NCBI GenBank assembly: GCA_964583795.1
Contig: CAZOWX010000022.1
Location: 1-32,517 of the forward strand
DNA from: JBDTME01 sp964583795
GTDB taxonomy: Bacteria; Patescibacteriota; Microgenomatia; UBA1400; PJMF01
Direction of reading: 5' to 3'
DNA length: 32,517 nt
Below the pieces are notes generated by a model. The model was not told where the DNA came from. It was given only the letters and a program-made list of their open reading frames with translations, and did no database searches. The position numbers were made by a program, and so were the translations under genes. Shown here piece after piece: positions 29,499 to 32,517 of this stretch (within the stretch, counting starts at the first letter, position 1; each line of letters opens with the position of its first letter).

Positions 29499-31294
29499 TG
29501 AAGCGAAAGCAGCAATCTCACTTATCAAAAGCGAAGACTAGTCACGTTCGGTTTGACTTTGCTCGACATCATCGGCGATCACCAAAACCGTTTTTCAAGG
29601 CAATTATTCATGGCGACTTTTGGGATAAGCACAGAAAAAGACTTCGCAGCGGTTTTTTTAAACGCTATCGATTTCAGCTCACTGACTCAGTTGTTATTTT
29701 GTCAACGTTTGCCTTTAGTTTTTGGCTGATGTTTTGGACTTTTCAGTATCATGACGGACAGTTCGTGATGCTCGGTCGAGTGTGGAGTGATTTTGCTGCC
29801 CATATCCCACTGATTCGCTCGTTCTCGATGGGGCACAACTTTCCTCCTGAGTACCCCACATTTCCTGGTGAACCAATTCGCTATCATTATCTTTTTTTCT
29901 TGATCGCGGCTGGTTTAGAAAAGCTTGGCTTTAATATCGCTTTTGCCTTTGACTTACCCAGTGCCCTAGGCTTATGGCTTTTACTCGTAATGATTTATTA
30001 CACAAGCGTTTCTTTGCTTCGTTCTCGCAAAGCTGCCATCTTAGCAATCGTACTTTTCTTGTTTAACGGAACTTGGTCGATCTGGGAAACAATCAAGCAA
30101 TCAAGTTCGATTCCTGATTTATTGCATAAAATAGTTGCCGCCAAAGAGTATGCTAGCTTTGGCCCATGGGATGGACATATTGTCAGTGCCTTTTGGAACT
30201 GGAATATTTATCTTAATCAGCGTCACTTGGCAGCCAGTTTTGGCATTGCCTTAGCGCTATGTTACCCACTACTGCGCTACTCTCAAGACAAAACTTTTAA
30301 ACTCAAAACCTATTGGTACCCACTGATTTATGGCGGATTTGTTTTATTCCCCCTGTTTCATCAAGCTGCATATATCATGGCAGTTGGCTGGTGTCTGTGG
30401 TGGGGAGCACTGTACTGTCGGAAAATACCCAAAAGAATTCTCTTTCTCTATTTTTGGAGTTTTGTTTTTTCGCTCATTACCCAGTTTGGGTTATCTCAAA
30501 ACACCAAACAACAAACTGCTGTCGCTTTGGGATACTTAACTCAAGAAGGTACTCCTTTTGGCATCACCAAATACTGGTTATTTAATCTTGGATTCTATTT
30601 TCTACTCCTACCCATTTTTTGGGTCTTTTCAAAACGCAGATCCAAACTGTTTTTGGTCCCGTTTATCGGTTTTTTCGTACTTGCCAATGTGATGCAACTC
30701 TCAACAGACATGATCAATAATCATAAGTTGATCAACTTTTTTATGATCGCAGTCAACATCTTGACTGCAGGGATTCTGATTCGAGTATGGAAAGTGCATT
30801 GGAGCGTCAAGCCATTGGTCATTATTCTGGTTGTTTGTCTCACGGCGTCAGGTATCGCTGATGTCTTCCCAGTGATTCACAATCATTTTCTCTATCAACA
30901 AGATTATCCCCAATCCAAAACACAACAGTGGATTATGACACATACAGCACCCAATAGTATTTTTTTAAGTAACTTATATATTTTTAACCCGGCCTCTGTT
31001 GTTGGTCGCAAACTGTTCTTGGATTATGGGTACTTTAACTGGTCAATGGGATATAAGGATGGTGAGCGCAGACAGTTACTCAAACAGTTTTATAGTCCTA
31101 CGATTGCTCGCCTAGAGTTGTGTACTCTCTTGACAGATAATCAGATAAACTACGTTCACTTTGCGAACACGCATGGTAAACAAGAGTACGACGTGCAATT
31201 TAGCACGCTGTTTACTCAATTCACCCCCACTTACACCACAGAGAGTGATGAGTATATTTTTAAAGTTGCTGATAACTGTCCTGTTTTAAAATAG
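29495..31294 (+). CDS. Multispan GT-C-like membrane glycosyltransferase
   Basis: A 599-residue protein with a basic cytoplasmic N-terminus (about 1-55), about ten to twelve transmembrane helices, and a C-terminal soluble part (from about 480). After the first helix lies an extracytoplasmic loop with an acidic residue, WSDFAAHIPLIRSF, then NFPPEYPTFPGEPIRYHYLF. The acidic residue in the first outer loop is typical of GT-C enzymes, which use polyprenyl-phosphate sugars as donors. That assignment is by topology rather than a named family. Its start overlaps the FAD oxidoreductase stop (ATGA). It would be the outer-face partner of lipid-linked sugars such as those made by the GT2-GtrA protein. 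Confidence 0.75.
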   Translation: MMKRKQQSHLSKAKTSHVRFDFARHHRRSPKPFFKAIIHGDFWDKHRKRLRSGFFKRYRFQLTDSVVILSTFAFSFWLMFWTFQYHDGQFVMLGRVWSDFAAHIPLIRSFSMGHNFPPEYPTFPGEPIRYHYLFFLIAAGLEKLGFNIAFAFDLPSALGLWLLLVMIYYTSVSLLRSRKAAILAIVLFLFNGTWSIWETIKQSSSIPDLLHKIVAAKEYASFGPWDGHIVSAFWNWNIYLNQRHLAASFGIALALCYPLLRYSQDKTFKLKTYWYPLIYGGFVLFPLFHQAAYIMAVGWCLWWGALYCRKIPKRILFLYFWSFVFSLITQFGLSQNTKQQTAVALGYLTQEGTPFGITKYWLFNLGFYFLLLPIFWVFSKRRSKLFLVPFIGFFVLANVMQLSTDMINNHKLINFFMIAVNILTAGILIRVWKVHWSVKPLVIILVVCLTASGIADVFPVIHNHFLYQQDYPQSKTQQWIMTHTAPNSIFLSNLYIFNPASVVGRKLFLDYGYFNWSMGYKDGERRQLLKQFYSPTIARLELCTLLTDNQINYVHFANTHGKQEYDVQFSTLFTQFTPTYTTESDEYIFKVADNCPVLK

Positions 31295-31455
31295 CCTCAT
31301 CCCTCAAGATATTTCATAAAGAGTTACTTGCTTGAGCCGCATTTTTTCATTATACTGACACTGCCGCCCCAAAAGAGCCAATAGATTTGTCGCGTAATAA
31401 CAATCTTGTCCCAAACGCGCCACTTTGGCATTTTCTATGTTACTTTCTCCTCAAG

Positions 31456-31473
31456 CCCCGAAGTACTTCGGGG
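31456..31473. repeat. Perfect 18-bp palindrome
   Basis: CCCCGAAGTACTTCGGGG is self-complementary, in the gap between the GT-C-like and FkbM genes. No U-tract follows. It could be an operator or a hairpin. Confidence 0.6.
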
Positions 31474-31549
31474 TAATCGTTAAAAAAGTCTCGAAAAATA
31501 CTCAAGTATACATCGTCCGGCTACAATTTCTTATTTCGCAACAAGTCTA

Positions 31550-32221
31550 ATGATCAAACTTTCCTCACTCACCTATTACGTTCACATGATTGGCTCGATT
31601 CTCCTTTTTACATCGTGGTGGAAAGTTTTTCAGCTCCCTTTTAAAAACGAGCTTATCTATAACCTACCGTTACAACTGAAATTTTTTGTCTCTAATTTGA
31701 TGGACATCTGGACCTTGCAAGAGGTTATTGTCGACCAGCATTATGAACGGGTATTTCGCATTCCTAAAAACGCGATCGTTCTGGATATTGGCGGATCAAT
31801 TGGCGATTTTAGCATTTTCGCTCGAAAAATTCGTCATGCCAAACAAGTACATGCCTACGAGCTCGATCAAGAGCGTATCGCTCTATTTAAAAAAAATGTC
31901 GCTCTCAACAGTGTTGACCAGGTTATTCTGCATGAAAAACCTGCCCTCTCACTGCGAACGGTCTTCAAAGAATGTCACCTGACTCATTGCGAATTTATGA
32001 AAGTAGACTGCGAAGGTGCCGAGTACCAAATATTCTTGGGAACACCAATTTCGATTCTCTCACAGATTCAGAACATTAGTTTTGAAGTGCATTTTTTCAC
32101 GCAGCAAATGCGCAGCGATTATCCCAAACTCAAACAATTATTAACATCTGCAGGTTTCACACTCAAGGAATTTTCTAATCCTGTTCACAACAGCATTGGC
32201 TTTCTCTATGCTTCAAAGTAA
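31550..32221 (+). CDS. FkbM-type SAM-dependent methyltransferase
   Basis: A 223-residue protein. The SAM-binding motif is VLDIGGSIGDFSIF (77-90), followed by AYELDQERIALFKKN with the acidic ribose-binding residue. FMKVDCEGAEYQIF is the hallmark of FkbM-family O-methyltransferases. The N-terminal 50 residues are hydrophobic and may pack on the membrane or precede the core domain. In polysaccharide clusters such enzymes methylate sugar hydroxyls. The stop overlaps the next gene's start by 14 bases. TACAAT at about 31521 is a possible -10 giving a leader of some 20 nt. Confidence 0.85.
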   Translation: MIKLSSLTYYVHMIGSILLFTSWWKVFQLPFKNELIYNLPLQLKFFVSNLMDIWTLQEVIVDQHYERVFRIPKNAIVLDIGGSIGDFSIFARKIRHAKQVHAYELDQERIALFKKNVALNSVDQVILHEKPALSLRTVFKECHLTHCEFMKVDCEGAEYQIFLGTPISILSQIQNISFEVHFFTQQMRSDYPKLKQLLTSAGFTLKEFSNPVHNSIGFLYASK

Positions 32222-32517
32222 AACTCCATCAGCTAAGGCGCGAAAACGTCCACTCAAGGTAGGTTTCGATTTTGATGGTGTAATCATGTACAACCCGGCT
32301 AGAGTAATCCGACCCATTGTCTCGTTTTTCAAACGGAAAAAAATCTTCGTTCGACGCAAAGAGCTGGAGTTCTTTATTCCCAAAAAACCTTGGCAAAAAG
32401 CACTGTTTTGGTTACTTCATCAATCGTCTCTCTTTCCGGCTGTGAATATAAAGGAAATCAAAGAACTGGTCGATGCTGGAGAGATTGAAGCGTACATCAT
32501 TACTGGACGCTTTAGTT
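32208..32517 (+). CDS. HAD-like phosphatase family protein, 3' end outside window
   Basis: A frame opens at ATG 32208, inside the end of the FkbM gene, and continues to the window edge (103 complete codons). After a basic leader (KTPSAKARKRP), KVGFDFDGVIMYNP carries the DxDGV motif I of the haloacid-dehalogenase superfamily (D21 as nucleophile, D23 as acid/base). AYIITGRFS at the edge looks like motif II, with the Thr-Gly pair. The long segment between is a cap or linker rich in aromatic and basic residues. Substrate unknown; the 14-base overlap suggests coupling to the methyltransferase. Confidence 0.8.
   Translation, partial: MLQSKTPSAKARKRPLKVGFDFDGVIMYNPARVIRPIVSFFKRKKIFVRRKELEFFIPKKPWQKALFWLLHQSSLFPAVNIKEIKELVDAGEIEAYIITGRFS

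Overview
The window reads as a compact, AT-leaning bacterial chromosome segment. I infer a Candidate Phyla Radiation (Patescibacteria) genome, possibly a Microgenomates-type lineage. The reasons are small tightly packed genes, a tRNA without an encoded CCA, short versions of core enzymes, a recA / RNase Y-like pair, many small membrane proteins, and several promoters whose -10 hexamer lies only 6-8 nt before the start codon. The lineage call is inference; the window has no rRNA or ribosomal protein gene.

Layout. 1-4000: a leftward gene of unknown function that runs off the edge, then three rightward genes of unknown function. The first two of these share a domain that occurs three times, and the first is interrupted by an in-frame TAG. 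4000-5143: a leftward cytidine deaminase-like gene, a leftward tRNA-Pro(GGG) with a nearby copy of its 3' tail, a 13-bp perfect dyad, a heptamer repeat array and the recA leader. 5144-8155: recA and an RNase Y-like gene whose HD motif reads QD. 8352-13956: a leftward nucleotide-sugar/glycosyl cluster (transcribed as ugd, rmd, gmd, GT2-GtrA fusion, small membrane protein, rfbB), able in principle to supply UDP-glucuronate, GDP-deoxyhexose and dTDP-4-keto-6-deoxyglucose. 13994-14656: trmD, divergent from ugd. 15163-17239: a leftward RmlD-like reductase, and a CAP-domain membrane protein overlapping a three-helix membrane protein. 17240-17793: a non-coding stretch with a REP-like hairpin and a candidate switch-like RNA. 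17794-18426: deoxynucleoside kinase. 18419-22843: leftward lower-glycolysis genes (tpiA, a compact pgk, gapA), then a membrane protein and a VIT1/CCC1-family transporter. 23050-25731: UvrD/PcrA helicase and a gene of unknown function. 25733-27524: leftward CapA-like protein and a CPBP-like membrane protein. 27525-28205: a repeat-rich intergenic island. 28206-32517: an envelope-glycan set (FAD oxidoreductase, GT-C-like multispan protein, FkbM-type methyltransferase, start of a HAD-like gene).

How it fits together. Much of the window supports surface polysaccharide synthesis. Glycolysis (tpiA-pgk-gapA) and nucleotide salvage (cytidine deaminase-like protein, deoxynucleoside kinase) fit a fermentative, scavenging cell.

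The most unusual content lies between genes: (i) arrays of degenerate 7-bp tandem repeats at five loci, one locus made of two inverted arrays; (ii) REP-like hairpins bounded by GTCATCC and GGATCCAT; (iii) a recurrent leaderless-promoter layout; (iv) an inverted-repeat RNA candidate before the deoxynucleoside kinase. Among proteins, the triplicated unknown domain with its amber codon and the RNase Y-like protein without the HD histidine stand out. All calls come from reading the sequence; no database search was run.
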